Assembly (NCBI GenBank): GCA_019115805.1
Contig: DXCW01000034.1
Coordinates: forward strand, 1-37,454
DNA from: Candidatus Sphingobacterium stercorigallinarum
GTDB lineage: Bacteria; Bacteroidota; Bacteroidia; Sphingobacteriales; Sphingobacteriaceae
Reading direction: 5' to 3'
DNA: 37,454 bases
Shown: positions 24,574 to 32,811 of the stretch, in pieces
Numbering within the stretch: position 1 is the stretch's first letter
Layout of the letters: each line of letters begins with the position of its first letter
Position numbers and translations under genes: made by a program
The notes under the pieces: generated by a model
The model's database searches: none
The model's input: only the letters and a program-made list of their open reading frames with translations
What the model was told of the DNA's origin: nothing

Positions 24574-25845
24574 TTATAACGCTATGGTTTGTTTTCTATC
24601 TGGTCCGACGGATAAATATTTAATCGGCACCTGCAATTCTTGTTCTAAATAAGCGATGTAATCGTTTAGGGCCTGAGGTATTTCATCTTTACTGGAAATC
24701 CCAGTCGTGTCTTGGTTCCATCCCTTGATCTTTTTCAACACGGGCTGGGGCTGGTTGGTGATGATCTCGTAAGGCATGTAATCTATGGTTTCGCCTTGAT
24801 ATTTATAGTGCGTACACACATAAATATCTTCGAAGGTGTCCAATACATCTGCCTTCATCATAATTAATTCGGTGACGCCGTTAATCATGATGGCATATTT
24901 CAATGCGGGTAGATCGATCCAGCCGGTTCGGCGAGCCCGGCCCGTTGTCGCACCGAATTCGTGACCAAGCTGACGTAAGCTTTCTCCAGTCTGGTCATGC
25001 AGCTCAGTGGGGAATGGTCCGCCACCCACACGTGTAGCATAGGCCTTGAAAATTCCATATACCTCACCGATGGTGCGTGGAGCTATCCCCAATCCAGTGC
25101 AGGCACCCGCAGTGGTGGTGTTGGACGAGGTAACGAATGGATAGGAACCGAAGTCTACATCCAATAACGTGCCCTGTGCGCCCTCTGCCAGTACGCGTTT
25201 ACCATCACGTAAGTATTGATTGACAAGATGCTCGGAATCTACTTGTGGAATGCTGCGTAAAAATTCGATCGCTTCCATAAATGCCTGTTCTTTCTCAGAA
25301 AAATCTGGGATTTCTCCATAATGCGCAAGCATGGATAAATGCTTTTGTTTTAACTTCTCGTAGCGCTGCTGGAAATCATCTAAGGTAGTGTCCCCGACAC
25401 GTAACCCGTTCCGACCTGTTTTGTCCATATAGGTAGGACCGATTCCTTTCAACGTCGAGCCTATTTTTCCTTTTCCCATTTTGGATTCCGAAGCCGCATC
25501 AAGTAGTTGGTGGGTCGGGAGGATCAGGTGTGCTTTGCGGGCGATAACCAATGTTCCGTTGCCTACGGGGTCAAAGCCAGCCGCCTTCAGGTTATCTAGC
25601 TCCCGTTTTAAAATGATGGGATCAATTACCACGCCATTGCCAATGAGGTTCAGCGTATCTTCATTGAATATTCCAGAGGGGATGGTATTGAGTACAAATT
25701 TCTTATTGTCGAATTCCAAAGTGTGTCCCGCATTGGGTCCGCCTTGAAAACGTGCAATTAAATCATATTTCGGGCAAAATACATCTACAATTTTACCTTT
25801 ACCTTCATCACCCCACTGCAACCCCAAAAGCACATCAACTTGCAT
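24574..25845 (-). CDS. purA: Adenylosuccinate synthetase
   Basis: The 423-residue GTPase-like enzyme condenses IMP with aspartate to adenylosuccinate, the first committed step to AMP. Diagnostic motifs are GDEGKGK at 12-18, GPNAGHT at 36-42, GIGPTYMDKTGRNGLR, and ATTGRARRTGW in the second half. Length is usual. It is preceded by a -7 element and a leader containing a perfect 12-bp hairpin, and is followed by pabB after 4 bp. Linking an AMP enzyme to a folate enzyme makes sense because purine synthesis needs formyl-folate; that link is inference. Confidence 0.96.
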   Translation of the reverse strand: MQVDVLLGLQWGDEGKGKIVDVFCPKYDLIARFQGGPNAGHTLEFDNKKFVLNTIPSGIFNEDTLNLIGNGVVIDPIILKRELDNLKAAGFDPVGNGTLVIARKAHLILPTHQLLDAASESKMGKGKIGSTLKGIGPTYMDKTGRNGLRVGDTTLDDFQQRYEKLKQKHLSMLAHYGEIPDFSEKEQAFMEAIEFLRSIPQVDSEHLVNQYLRDGKRVLAEGAQGTLLDVDFGSYPFVTSSNTTTAGACTGLGIAPRTIGEVYGIFKAYATRVGGGPFPTELHDQTGESLRQLGHEFGATTGRARRTGWIDLPALKYAIMINGVTELIMMKADVLDTFEDIYVCTHYKYQGETIDYMPYEIITNQPQPVLKKIKGWNQDTTGISSKDEIPQALNDYIAYLEQELQVPIKYLSVGPDRKQTIAL

Positions 25846-25904
25846 AGTCTTATTGAAATTATTAGTTAAAATTTATTTGTCTGTTCACGAATTAAAACGC
25901 AAAA

Positions 25905-25940
25905 TTCGGAAAAAGGGAGTAAATGAAGCCTTTTTCCGAA
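25905..25940. terminator. Perfect 12-bp hairpin between fur and purA
   Basis: TTCGGAAAAAGG (25905-25916) pairs exactly with CCTTTTTCCGAA (25929-25940), loop 12 nt. It lies 32 bp past the fur stop and directly after the purA -7 element, so it forms the very start of the purA leader. A weak T-rich stretch follows. It may end fur transcripts or act in the purA leader. Confidence 0.55.
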
Positions 25941-25948
25941 CAAAGGTA
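25941..25948 (-). promoter_or_regulatory. -7 promoter element of purA
   Basis: TACCTTTG on the minus strand matches TAnnTTTG. Transcription would start near 25935, within the adjacent hairpin, giving a leader of about 90 nt. Confidence 0.5.
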
Positions 25949-25972
25949 TATATTAATTTGCCGTTTGTTAAA

Positions 25973-26467
25973 TTAATTTGAAATTACCGTTTCCGCTTCA
26001 GTGGGCTCGGCATGGGGCTTGGTTTTACGGCAATCCGCGCAGATACCGTAGAGGTTTAGCGAGTGGTGTTTGATGTCGAAATTTAGTAAATCGCCAATCA
26101 TCGTTTGTATTTGATGGATTCGAGGATCACAGAATTCCACAACTTTGTTGCACTCGATACAAATCACATGGTCGTGTTGTTTGAAACCAAACGATTTTTC
26201 AAATTGCGCCATATTCCTACCGAACTGATGCTTGGTCACCAAATCGCATGAGACTAAAAGTTCAAGGGTATTGTACACTGTTGCACGAGACACCCTGTAT
26301 TTCTTGTTTTTCATGTGGATGTAAAGCGATTCCACGTCAAAGTGGTCCGAGCGAGAATAAATTTCCTCTAAGATCGCATAGCGTTCCGGTGTCTTCCTAA
26401 GGTTTTTGTTTTCTAGGTAAGCTTCAAATATCTTTTTTACTGTTTCGTAGTTTTCACCCTGTTTCAT
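25973..26467 (-). CDS. Fur-family metal-responsive transcriptional regulator
   Basis: The 164-residue protein has the Fur winged helix (RVSRATVYNTLELLVSCDLV at about 58-77). In the dimerisation domain, HDHVIC (98-103) provides metal-site residues, and two CxxC pairs, Cys103/Cys106 and Cys143/Cys146, form the structural zinc site. In general it could be Fur, Zur or PerR; the sequence alone does not settle the metal. The window contains Fur-box-like repeats at hmuR, making iron-responsive Fur attractive. The gene has a -7 element 20 bp upstream and lies 71 bp after relA/spoT. Confidence 0.88.
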   Translation of the reverse strand: MKQGENYETVKKIFEAYLENKNLRKTPERYAILEEIYSRSDHFDVESLYIHMKNKKYRVSRATVYNTLELLVSCDLVTKHQFGRNMAQFEKSFGFKQHDHVICIECNKVVEFCDPRIHQIQTMIGDLLNFDIKHHSLNLYGICADCRKTKPHAEPTEAETVISN

Positions 26468-26487
26468 AAGGCTTGTTGTTAAAAGTC

Positions 26488-26495
26488 CAAAATTA
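26488..26495 (-). promoter_or_regulatory. -7 promoter element of the Fur-family gene
   Basis: TAATTTTG on the minus strand matches TAnnTTTG, with an implied leader of about 15 nt to ATG 26467. No clear -33 element or Fur-box was seen here, so autoregulation is not supported. Confidence 0.5.
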
Positions 26496-26538
26496 CCAAA
26501 TATGTGGCGTAATGACGATAGAAAATGTCAGCGCCCTG

Positions 26539-28749
26539 TCAGTCTTTATGCTCCGACTCATAGCGGGTCACCCCAGTCACACCCTGGATTTGTTTGAGGT
26601 GTTTGATGAGTTTATCCAGCTGCGCGGTGTCGTTCACAAAAACCATGATGTCACCTTCGAAAATGCCTTCATTACTGGAAATGGCAAGTGAACGAATGTT
26701 GACATTGAAATCGTGGGAAATAACGGTTGTAATTCGGTTTACTAACCCCACGTCATCGATTCCGATGACTTTTAATCCGGTGAGAAACGCAACGGTGTTA
26801 AGCAGCGATGCCCAACGTGCTTTGAGTATGCGGTAGCCGTAGTTGGCCATCAATTTCGAGGCGTTTGGGCAACTCGTCCGGTGTATTTTGATGCCATCAT
26901 TTACCGTGAGGAAGCCAAAAATATCATCCCCAGGAATAGGATTACAACAGGGGGCTAAGGTATAGTCTACTTTTTGGTAATCATCGCCAATTAAAATGGT
27001 GTCATCCTTTTTATTGATTTTCTCGACCAATCCGTTGATGTGGGATTGAAACTGATTCTGGTTGGCATCCTCAGAACGTTCATTGGCGACAAAATCACGG
27101 AGATTTTTCATGTCAATGTTGCCTTTGGCTACATTGTAGAAAAGTTCCTGAGAACTGGGGTATTTAAAATAATTCGCAATTTTATTGATGTTCTCCGTGT
27201 TATAGGTAATCTTCAGCGATTTAAGCTTCCGTTCTAAGATCTCTTTCCCGTCTTCGGCGATACGTCTTTTTTCTTCTTTTAATGAACTCTTAATTTTCGA
27301 TTTCGCCTTCGCAGTCACCACAAAGGAGAGCCAGTCTTCTTTTGGCGTTTGTTTAGCTGAGGTGATAATTTCGACCTGATCGCCATTTTGAAGTTCTTGA
27401 CTGAGCGGAACAAGTTTGTGGTTTACCTTCGCTCCAATGCAAGTCGCGCCAATATCGGTGTGGATTTCAAAAGCAAAGTCCAAAGCGGTGGCGCCATTCG
27501 GGAGCTGAACGAGCGTTCCTTTCGGTGTGAAAATGAAAATTTCATCAGAGAACAGATTCATCTTGAAATCGTCCACAAAATCCAACGCATTTGGTTCGGG
27601 ATTGCTCAGGATTTCACGAACCTTTTGGATCCATTGATCCAATCCGCTATCGGAATTGGATTCTTTATATTTCCAGTGCGCTGCAAATCCCTTTTCAGCG
27701 ATCTCATTCATGCGTTTGGTTCGTATTTGCACCTCGACCCACTGCCCACGGGGGCCCATAACGGTGGTGTGAAGAGACTCATATCCGTTTGCTTTGGGCG
27801 AAGAAATCCAATCTCTTAAACGATCGGGATTAGGTCGGTACAGGTCCGTGACAATCGAATAGACCTTCCAACATTCCGTTTTTTCCTTTTCGTCGTCGGT
27901 ATCGATAATGATCCGAATGGCGAACAAATCGTAAACTTCTTCGAATGGAATGGATTTTTTTCGCATTTTATTCCAAATCGAGTGAATCGATTTGGGGCGA
28001 CCAAATACCGATGCTTTTATGCCTTCAGCAGTAAGTATCTCTTGAATTGGTCCAATGAAGTCGGCCACAAACTTCTCTCGTTCGGCCTTCTTCTCGTTTA
28101 ATTTTTTAGCGATGAATTTATACGTGTCTGGATCGGTAAACTTCATCGACAGATCTTCGAGCTCCGATTTAATGGCGTACAGGCCGAGACGGTGCGCTAG
28201 TGGTGCGTACAGATAACTGGTCTCCGATGCGATTTTTAACTGCTTATGACGGGCCATAAACTCCATCGTGCGCATATTGTGCAGTCGATCGGCCAGTTTG
28301 ATCAGGATGACGCGAACATCGTCCGCGAGCGTAAGAAGCATTTTTCGGAAGTTTTCCGCCTGCATCGAACTATTGGGGTCAAATATCCCCGATATTTTGG
28401 TCAGCCCGTCAATGATACGTACGACTTTCTTACCGAAGAGCTCTTCAATCTCTTGCAGGGTGACACTGGTATCTTCTACCACATCGTGCAGCAGTGCGCA
28501 AACAATAGAGGTCGTGCCAAGTCCGATCTCTTCGGCTGCAATCTGTGCTACTGCGATCGGATGATAAATATACGGTTCGCCCGATTTGCGACGCATATCT
28601 TTGTGACTTTCCAGCGAGAGATCAAAGGCCTTTCTTATTTGCTGTTTATCCCCCTTTTGAAGAGTGGGTTTGCATGCCCGTAGCAATGCGCGGTATCTTT
28701 TACGGATTTCTTTATTTTCAGCCTCAGTATCAATCACATATTCTTCCAT
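26539..28749 (-). CDS. Long RelA/SpoT homologue, (p)ppGpp synthetase/hydrolase
   Basis: The 736-residue protein has the full Rsh architecture: an HD hydrolase domain with ALLHDVVEDT, a synthetase domain with KANGYESLHTTVMG and EVQIRT, a TGS domain (IFTPKGTLVQLPNGATALDFAF), a Cys-containing helical/zinc-finger region (LAPCCNPIPGDD), and a C-terminal ACT domain. The intact HD motif suggests both synthesis and breakdown of (p)ppGpp, so this is a Rel/SpoT-type enzyme, not a synthesis-only RelA. The frame extends to a GTG at 28803, but ATG 28749 is preferred: a full promoter lies between them, and MEEYVIDTEAENK is family-like. Confidence 0.95.
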   Translation of the reverse strand: MEEYVIDTEAENKEIRKRYRALLRACKPTLQKGDKQQIRKAFDLSLESHKDMRRKSGEPYIYHPIAVAQIAAEEIGLGTTSIVCALLHDVVEDTSVTLQEIEELFGKKVVRIIDGLTKISGIFDPNSSMQAENFRKMLLTLADDVRVILIKLADRLHNMRTMEFMARHKQLKIASETSYLYAPLAHRLGLYAIKSELEDLSMKFTDPDTYKFIAKKLNEKKAEREKFVADFIGPIQEILTAEGIKASVFGRPKSIHSIWNKMRKKSIPFEEVYDLFAIRIIIDTDDEKEKTECWKVYSIVTDLYRPNPDRLRDWISSPKANGYESLHTTVMGPRGQWVEVQIRTKRMNEIAEKGFAAHWKYKESNSDSGLDQWIQKVREILSNPEPNALDFVDDFKMNLFSDEIFIFTPKGTLVQLPNGATALDFAFEIHTDIGATCIGAKVNHKLVPLSQELQNGDQVEIITSAKQTPKEDWLSFVVTAKAKSKIKSSLKEEKRRIAEDGKEILERKLKSLKITYNTENINKIANYFKYPSSQELFYNVAKGNIDMKNLRDFVANERSEDANQNQFQSHINGLVEKINKKDDTILIGDDYQKVDYTLAPCCNPIPGDDIFGFLTVNDGIKIHRTSCPNASKLMANYGYRILKARWASLLNTVAFLTGLKVIGIDDVGLVNRITTVISHDFNVNIRSLAISSNEGIFEGDIMVFVNDTAQLDKLIKHLKQIQGVTGVTRYESEHKD

Positions 28750-28775
28750 AAAAATGCAAATGCTAACGATGTAAT

Positions 28776-28805
28776 CAAAATTATTATTATATTTATTGGG
28801 CACAA
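28776..28805 (-). promoter_or_regulatory. Promoter of the RelA/SpoT homologue
   Basis: On the minus strand TTG (28805-28803) and TAATTTTG (28783-28776) stand 19 nt apart, a good match to the Bacteroidota promoter. Transcription would start near 28770, giving a leader of about 21 nt, and excludes the GTG at 28803 as a start. Confidence 0.6.
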
Positions 28806-28885
28806 GTTCCGCGTGGGAATTTAGTGCGTGGTAATTTATAAATATACGGAATAAAATTTAGATTTATCACATACGGGTTATTATT

Positions 28886-29533
28886 TTGACTATGTGTGGA
28901 CGCATTATAAAGTGGGTTTTTGGACTGTTGAGTTTGGTGTTTTTTAATACCGTTATTCAGGCTCAGACTTTAGTGAAGCCCCACTATGGAGCAGGAAAGC
29001 CAGAAGTTGTGGAGCATTATGCCACCACGACATTAGATAATGGAGAGGTCGTCCCTTGGTTTCCGATCGAGGAGGTCGTGGTGTATGCCCGCCGTACTTT
29101 TAGTTCGCCGACCGAGCGGCAAAAATACTTGCGGTTGAAACGCAACGTCATCCGTGTATTGCCCTACGCCATTTATGCGCAAAAGCGATACGAGCAACTG
29201 GACCGGGATTTGGCGATCGCCAATTCTCGCCGCGAGGAAAAACGATTGATAAAAGACTGCGAGCGGGAGATCAAGGAAAAAATCACTTCAGAGGTGAAAA
29301 ATTTGAGTGTTTCTCAAGGTAAAATACTGATCAAATTGATTGAAAGACAAACGGGTAATACCAGTTACGATTTGGTTCGGGATATGAAGGGTAATGTCTC
29401 AGCCTTCCTTTTTCAGGGATTTGCAAAAATATTTGGTCACGATTTGAAAAGTACGTACGATCCGAAAGAAGATTATGAAATAGAAAATATCATTCGCGAA
29501 TACGAACGCTCGCGCCCCGTTGCTAACCGTTAA
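28886..29533 (+). CDS. Exported DUF4294 protein
   Basis: The 215-residue product has a signal peptide (GRIIKWVFGLLSLVFFNTVIQAQ) and the DUF4294 domain, known almost only from Bacteroidota and without an assigned function. Visible traits are DNGEVVPWFPIEEVVVYARR, a long charged helical part (residues 70-140) rich in Lys, Arg and Glu, and QTGNTSYDLVRDMKG, typical of the family. Two in-frame ATGs (28886 and 28892) are possible. It is divergent from relA/spoT and precedes the peroxidase gene by 11 bp, so those two are probably co-transcribed. Confidence 0.85.
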   Translation: MTMCGRIIKWVFGLLSLVFFNTVIQAQTLVKPHYGAGKPEVVEHYATTTLDNGEVVPWFPIEEVVVYARRTFSSPTERQKYLRLKRNVIRVLPYAIYAQKRYEQLDRDLAIANSRREEKRLIKDCEREIKEKITSEVKNLSVSQGKILIKLIERQTGNTSYDLVRDMKGNVSAFLFQGFAKIFGHDLKSTYDPKEDYEIENIIREYERSRPVANR

Positions 29534-29544
29534 TTGACCGCATT

Positions 29545-30045
29545 ATGAAAGCTACCATTTACGACTTCGACGCCTTAGATTTTAATGGGCGGAAGAAATC
29601 TTTACGTGATTTTCGAGGTAAAGTGTTGCTCGTCGTCAACACTGCCAGCCAGTGCTTTTTTAGTCGGCAATTCAAAAGCTTGGAACATCTTTATCGTAGA
29701 TATCAGGAGATGGGTTTCGAAATTCTCGCCTTTCCTTCCAACAGTTTTAGCAATCAAGAACCGCTGACAGGGAGAAATTTAGAAACGTATTGCCGGGTCA
29801 ATCAGCAAGTGAGCTTCCCTGTTTTTAAGCGTATTCACGTGGTGGGGAAATACACGGATCCCATTTATAAATATTTGTCGGATATTCAGCAAAATGGGCG
29901 GATCGGAAAAGCGCCTTTATGGAATTTTCATAAATATTTAATCAACAAACAAGGCGAGGTGGTGGATCATTTCTATTCGCTGACCAGTCCAATGTCAAAA
30001 AAGGTCCACAATCGGATAGAAGCACTCTTAAATGACGAATTGTAG
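29545..30045 (+). CDS. Glutathione-peroxidase-family thiol peroxidase, divergent
   Basis: The 166-residue cytoplasmic protein has the thioredoxin-like GPx fold. The peroxidatic Cys is Cys37 in NTASQCFFS, a likely resolving Cys is Cys83 in TYCRVN, and the conserved WNFHKYLI holds the active-site Trp/Asn. The second motif, usually FPCNQF, reads FPSNSF (63-68), so the tetrad Gln is replaced by Ser67. The family reduces hydrogen or organic peroxides, usually with thioredoxin in bacteria. It sits between the DUF4294 gene and bshB1; a thiol peroxidase beside a bacillithiol gene is suggestive but no more than that. Confidence 0.88.
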   Translation: MKATIYDFDALDFNGRKKSLRDFRGKVLLVVNTASQCFFSRQFKSLEHLYRRYQEMGFEILAFPSNSFSNQEPLTGRNLETYCRVNQQVSFPVFKRIHVVGKYTDPIYKYLSDIQQNGRIGKAPLWNFHKYLINKQGEVVDHFYSLTSPMSKKVHNRIEALLNDEL

Positions 30046-30057
30046 GCGAATTAATCG

Positions 30058-30065
30058 TACTTTTG
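30058..30065 (+). promoter_or_regulatory. -7 promoter element of bshB1
   Basis: TACTTTTG matches TAnnTTTG and lies in the 37-bp gap, implying an mRNA start about 12 nt before the bshB1 ATG. A TTG stands 15 nt upstream, which is short spacing. Confidence 0.45.
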
Positions 30066-30082
30066 TGCAAAAATAACATACG

Positions 30083-30802
30083 ATGAAACTCGATCTTTTA
30101 GTGATGACGGTGCACCCAGATGATGCCGAACTTGGCGCCGGGGGAATCATTGCACGATACGTAAATGAGGGGCGAAAAGTGGGGGTGGTGGACTTGACGC
30201 AAGGCGAACTGGGTACCCGAGGTTCGGCTGAAATACGGATGTCCGAAGCGAAAAAAGCGGCGGAAATTCTCGGCGTTGCGGTACGTGAGAACCTCAGGCT
30301 TCGAGATGGATTTTTTAAAAACAGTGAAGAGGAGCAGTTGGCGATCATTCGCACAATTCGTAAGTATCAACCAGAAATCGTCGTAACCAACGCTTGGGAG
30401 GATCGTCACCCGGATCATGGAAGAGCGAGTCAGTTGGTCAATGACGCATTATTTTTATCGGGTCTCCGCCGTATCGTCACGGCATTAGATGGCATCCCAC
30501 AGGATGCTTTTCGACCGCGTCTACAATTGCAACTGATTCAGGATAAATATATTCAGCCAGATATTTTAGTGGATATTAGCGATTACTGGGACGTTAAGGA
30601 ACGTTCCATTTTGGCCTATACCTCTCAATTTAATGTGAGTGAAGAGGATGACCAACCGGGGACCTATATATCGAATCCCGATTTTATGGCCTCAACGCGA
30701 GCACGGGCCATGGAATTTGGTCGATCCATTCAAGTCAAGTATGCAGAAGGATTTACCTGCCGTAAGGTATTAGGAGTAAGTGATTTGTTTGGCTTGATCT
30801 AA
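30083..30802 (+). CDS. bshB1: Bacillithiol biosynthesis deacetylase BshB1
   Basis: The 239-residue LmbE/PIG-L-type zinc deacetylase has HPDD at 11-14, DLTQGELGTRG at about 37-47 and DRHPDHG near 107, which together supply the metal and catalytic residues. The extended match, including TAWEDRHPDH-like context and DISDYWDVK, fits BshB1, which removes the acetyl group from GlcNAc-malate in bacillithiol synthesis. Other BSH genes are not in the window. It has its own predicted promoter and converges on ribF. Confidence 0.92.
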   Translation: MKLDLLVMTVHPDDAELGAGGIIARYVNEGRKVGVVDLTQGELGTRGSAEIRMSEAKKAAEILGVAVRENLRLRDGFFKNSEEEQLAIIRTIRKYQPEIVVTNAWEDRHPDHGRASQLVNDALFLSGLRRIVTALDGIPQDAFRPRLQLQLIQDKYIQPDILVDISDYWDVKERSILAYTSQFNVSEEDDQPGTYISNPDFMASTRARAMEFGRSIQVKYAEGFTCRKVLGVSDLFGLI

Positions 30803-30861
30803 TGCTTGAGTTTAGGTGTTAGGATTGCGCGGATGACCTCATCAAACGTCTTTGAAAGTAC

Positions 30862-30893
30862 AGTGGGCAGGTCGGTCCGACCTGCGATCCACT
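30862..30893. terminator. Hairpin between convergent bshB1 and ribF
   Basis: The centre CAGGTC-GGTCC-GACCTG is extended by AGTGG on one side and CCACT on the other, forming a GC-rich stem with small internal loops. It stands midway between convergent genes, so it may stop both transcripts, although no T-run is present on either strand. Confidence 0.5.
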
Positions 30894-30908
30894 AGCTGTG
30901 CTGCGGGG

Positions 30909-31907
30909 TCAGTTGCTGCTTCCGGTATCTTTTTTTTCGAAAAAGTCACGTATCGCTATTTCGTCCAGTTTGATTTGCTCCTGCATGAGTTCTAAACTCT
31001 CAAACCACTGATCGTGACGAATGAACTCAAGAAATTTAATTCGGATCGTCTTGCTATAGAGGTCGTCGTTAAAGTCCAATAGATTGACTTCGATCTTTCG
31101 ATTCATGCCGTCCACCGTGGGCCGTGTGCCGATATAACACATACCGTGCGCAATGCGTTCAGGTTGCGGTTGAAAATAGTCGCCGGATACGACCTCCGAG
31201 GTTCGGGGGAAAATTTCTGCTTCAACGGCATAAATACCATAAGCGGGAATCAATTTATGGCGCTCGTGAACATGTAGATTCGCGGTAGGAAAACCGATTT
31301 CTCTCCCGATCTGATCTCCTCGAATCACGGTGCCGGTCAACTCAAAATGATAGCCTAAATATTTGTTTGCCGTTTGAATATCCCCTTTGATCAAGGATTC
31401 CCGAATGCGGGTGGAGGATACGGCCACATCCTCGATGTCTTGTTCGGCAATCTCCTCCACGGTGTAGTCGTAAATGGATGCGTTGTCGATCAGGTCATTG
31501 ATGGTTCCTGAACGGTTTTTTCCAAAGTGATGATCGTAGCCGATAACAATACGTTTGCAACCGATTTTATTGACCAGTACTTTGGAAATGTATTCCTCGG
31601 GAGATTGATTCGAGAAATCTCGAGTGAATGGTGTAATGATCAAATGGTCCACTCCTGAAAAGGCTAATCGCTGTACTTTTTCCTGGATGTCATTGATCAA
31701 CCGAAGACTTTCATCATCAGGGTTGATGATCAAGCGAGGATGCGGATAGAAAGTAAGTAGGACGGTTTCCCCGGTATTGTCTTTGGCGAGTTCGGTCAAC
31801 TTGTTCAGAATTTTTTGGTGCCCTACATGCACCCCGTCGAATGTTCCAATAGTGACTATGGCGTAATCGAGCGGTTCAAATTCATCTAAGTTTCTGTATA
31901 TTTTCAT
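30909..31907 (-). CDS. ribF: Bifunctional riboflavin kinase/FAD synthetase
   Basis: The 332-residue enzyme makes FMN from riboflavin and then FAD. The N-terminal FAD synthetase domain has GTFDGVHVGH at 21-30 and STRIRESL near 165; the C-terminal kinase domain has GTVIRGDQIGREIGFPTANL and the Glu-containing KIEVNLLDF. The length is normal. It starts 14 bp after truB, a pairing common in many bacteria, and the two are surely co-transcribed. No FMN riboswitch is present. Confidence 0.95.
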   Translation of the reverse strand: MKIYRNLDEFEPLDYAIVTIGTFDGVHVGHQKILNKLTELAKDNTGETVLLTFYPHPRLIINPDDESLRLINDIQEKVQRLAFSGVDHLIITPFTRDFSNQSPEEYISKVLVNKIGCKRIVIGYDHHFGKNRSGTINDLIDNASIYDYTVEEIAEQDIEDVAVSSTRIRESLIKGDIQTANKYLGYHFELTGTVIRGDQIGREIGFPTANLHVHERHKLIPAYGIYAVEAEIFPRTSEVVSGDYFQPQPERIAHGMCYIGTRPTVDGMNRKIEVNLLDFNDDLYSKTIRIKFLEFIRHDQWFESLELMQEQIKLDEIAIRDFFEKKDTGSSN

Positions 31908-31921
31908 GTTTTCGTTATCAC

Positions 31922-32647
31922 TTATTTGTCCGCGCTTGTTTTAGTTTGTTTTACCCTAGCAATCAATTCTTGCAGATTCCACGCGTCATTTACATGGAAA
32001 TTACCGCTCTTAGTGCGTCTTAAGGAGGAGAGGTGGGCTCCGGATTTCAGCACTTGACCAATGTCGTGCGCGATGGAACGAATATAGGTGCCTTTGCTAC
32101 AGGTGATTTTAAAGTGTACGACCGGCATCTCGATCGCAGTGATATCGAAGCCGCGAATTTCTACCGTACGCGCTTTCAATTCGACCGTTTCACCTCGTCT
32201 GGCTTTCTCGTACACGCGTTCCCCGCCAATCTTGATCGCCGAATGAGCTGGAGGATATTGTTGCTGTAAGCCAATAAAACTTTGTGCAGCTGCATGGATT
32301 TTTTCCGGCGTGATGTGTTCGGTTGGGAAATGCGCGTCAATTTCGGTTTCTAAATCGTAGGAGGGGGTTGTAGCTCCGAGTGTTATGGTGCCGGTATATT
32401 CTTTTTCCTCGGCCTGAAAACCATCGATTTGTTTGGTCATCTTTCCGGTACACACAATCAATAGCCCGGTAGCTAAAGGATCCAAGGTGCCGGCGTGACC
32501 GACCTTAACTTTCAATGGTTTAATGCTGTTACGCAATTTGCCTACAACATCAAAGCTAGTCCACTCTAAAGGTTTGTCGATCAGTAACACTTCCCCTTCG
32601 GCGAAAGTGAAAGGGGGCGTAACCCGCTCGTCCGTTTTATAATCCAT
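31922..32647 (-). CDS. truB: tRNA pseudouridine-55 synthase
   Basis: The 241-residue enzyme converts U55 of tRNA to pseudouridine. It shows LLIDKPLEWTSFDVV near the N-terminus and GHAGTLDPLATG with catalytic Asp56, plus the tRNA-binding YPPAHSAIKIGGERVYE and GTYIRSIAHDIG blocks. It is somewhat shorter than the E. coli enzyme, lacking most of a C-terminal PUA extension, as in other Bacteroidota. The 164 bp separating it from uppP contain a -7 element, so truB-ribF may have its own promoter in addition to read-through. Confidence 0.95.
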   Translation of the reverse strand: MDYKTDERVTPPFTFAEGEVLLIDKPLEWTSFDVVGKLRNSIKPLKVKVGHAGTLDPLATGLLIVCTGKMTKQIDGFQAEEKEYTGTITLGATTPSYDLETEIDAHFPTEHITPEKIHAAAQSFIGLQQQYPPAHSAIKIGGERVYEKARRGETVELKARTVEIRGFDITAIEMPVVHFKITCSKGTYIRSIAHDIGQVLKSGAHLSSLRRTKSGNFHVNDAWNLQELIARVKQTKTSADK

Positions 32648-32721
32648 TAAGCTGTCTATTTTCTATAATGCGGGTGCCGATTAGCTGATGCCTCATCCGC
32701 TACCCAAACGTTAATTTTTTG

Positions 32722-32729
32722 CAAAAATA
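32722..32729 (-). promoter_or_regulatory. -7 promoter element upstream of truB
   Basis: TATTTTTG on the minus strand, followed by CAAAAAATT, matches TAnnTTTG and would give a leader of about 70 nt before ATG 32647. A -33 element at a normal distance is not evident. Confidence 0.4.
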
Positions 32730-32811
32730 GGAATATTATTTTACATGCAGGCCGATGCAACCCAAAATCGCAGGGCGATTGGTTTGACCTTTTTCTTAAC
32801 TAGACATGCAC

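Noticed and set aside
27388..27819. 143-residue plus-strand frame opposite relA/spoT
   Set aside because: Antisense shadow of the conserved synthetase and TGS region; composition does not look like a real protein.
30803..31921. FMN riboswitch linked to ribF
   Set aside because: ribF starts 14 bp after truB, leaving no room, and no such structure is seen before truB.
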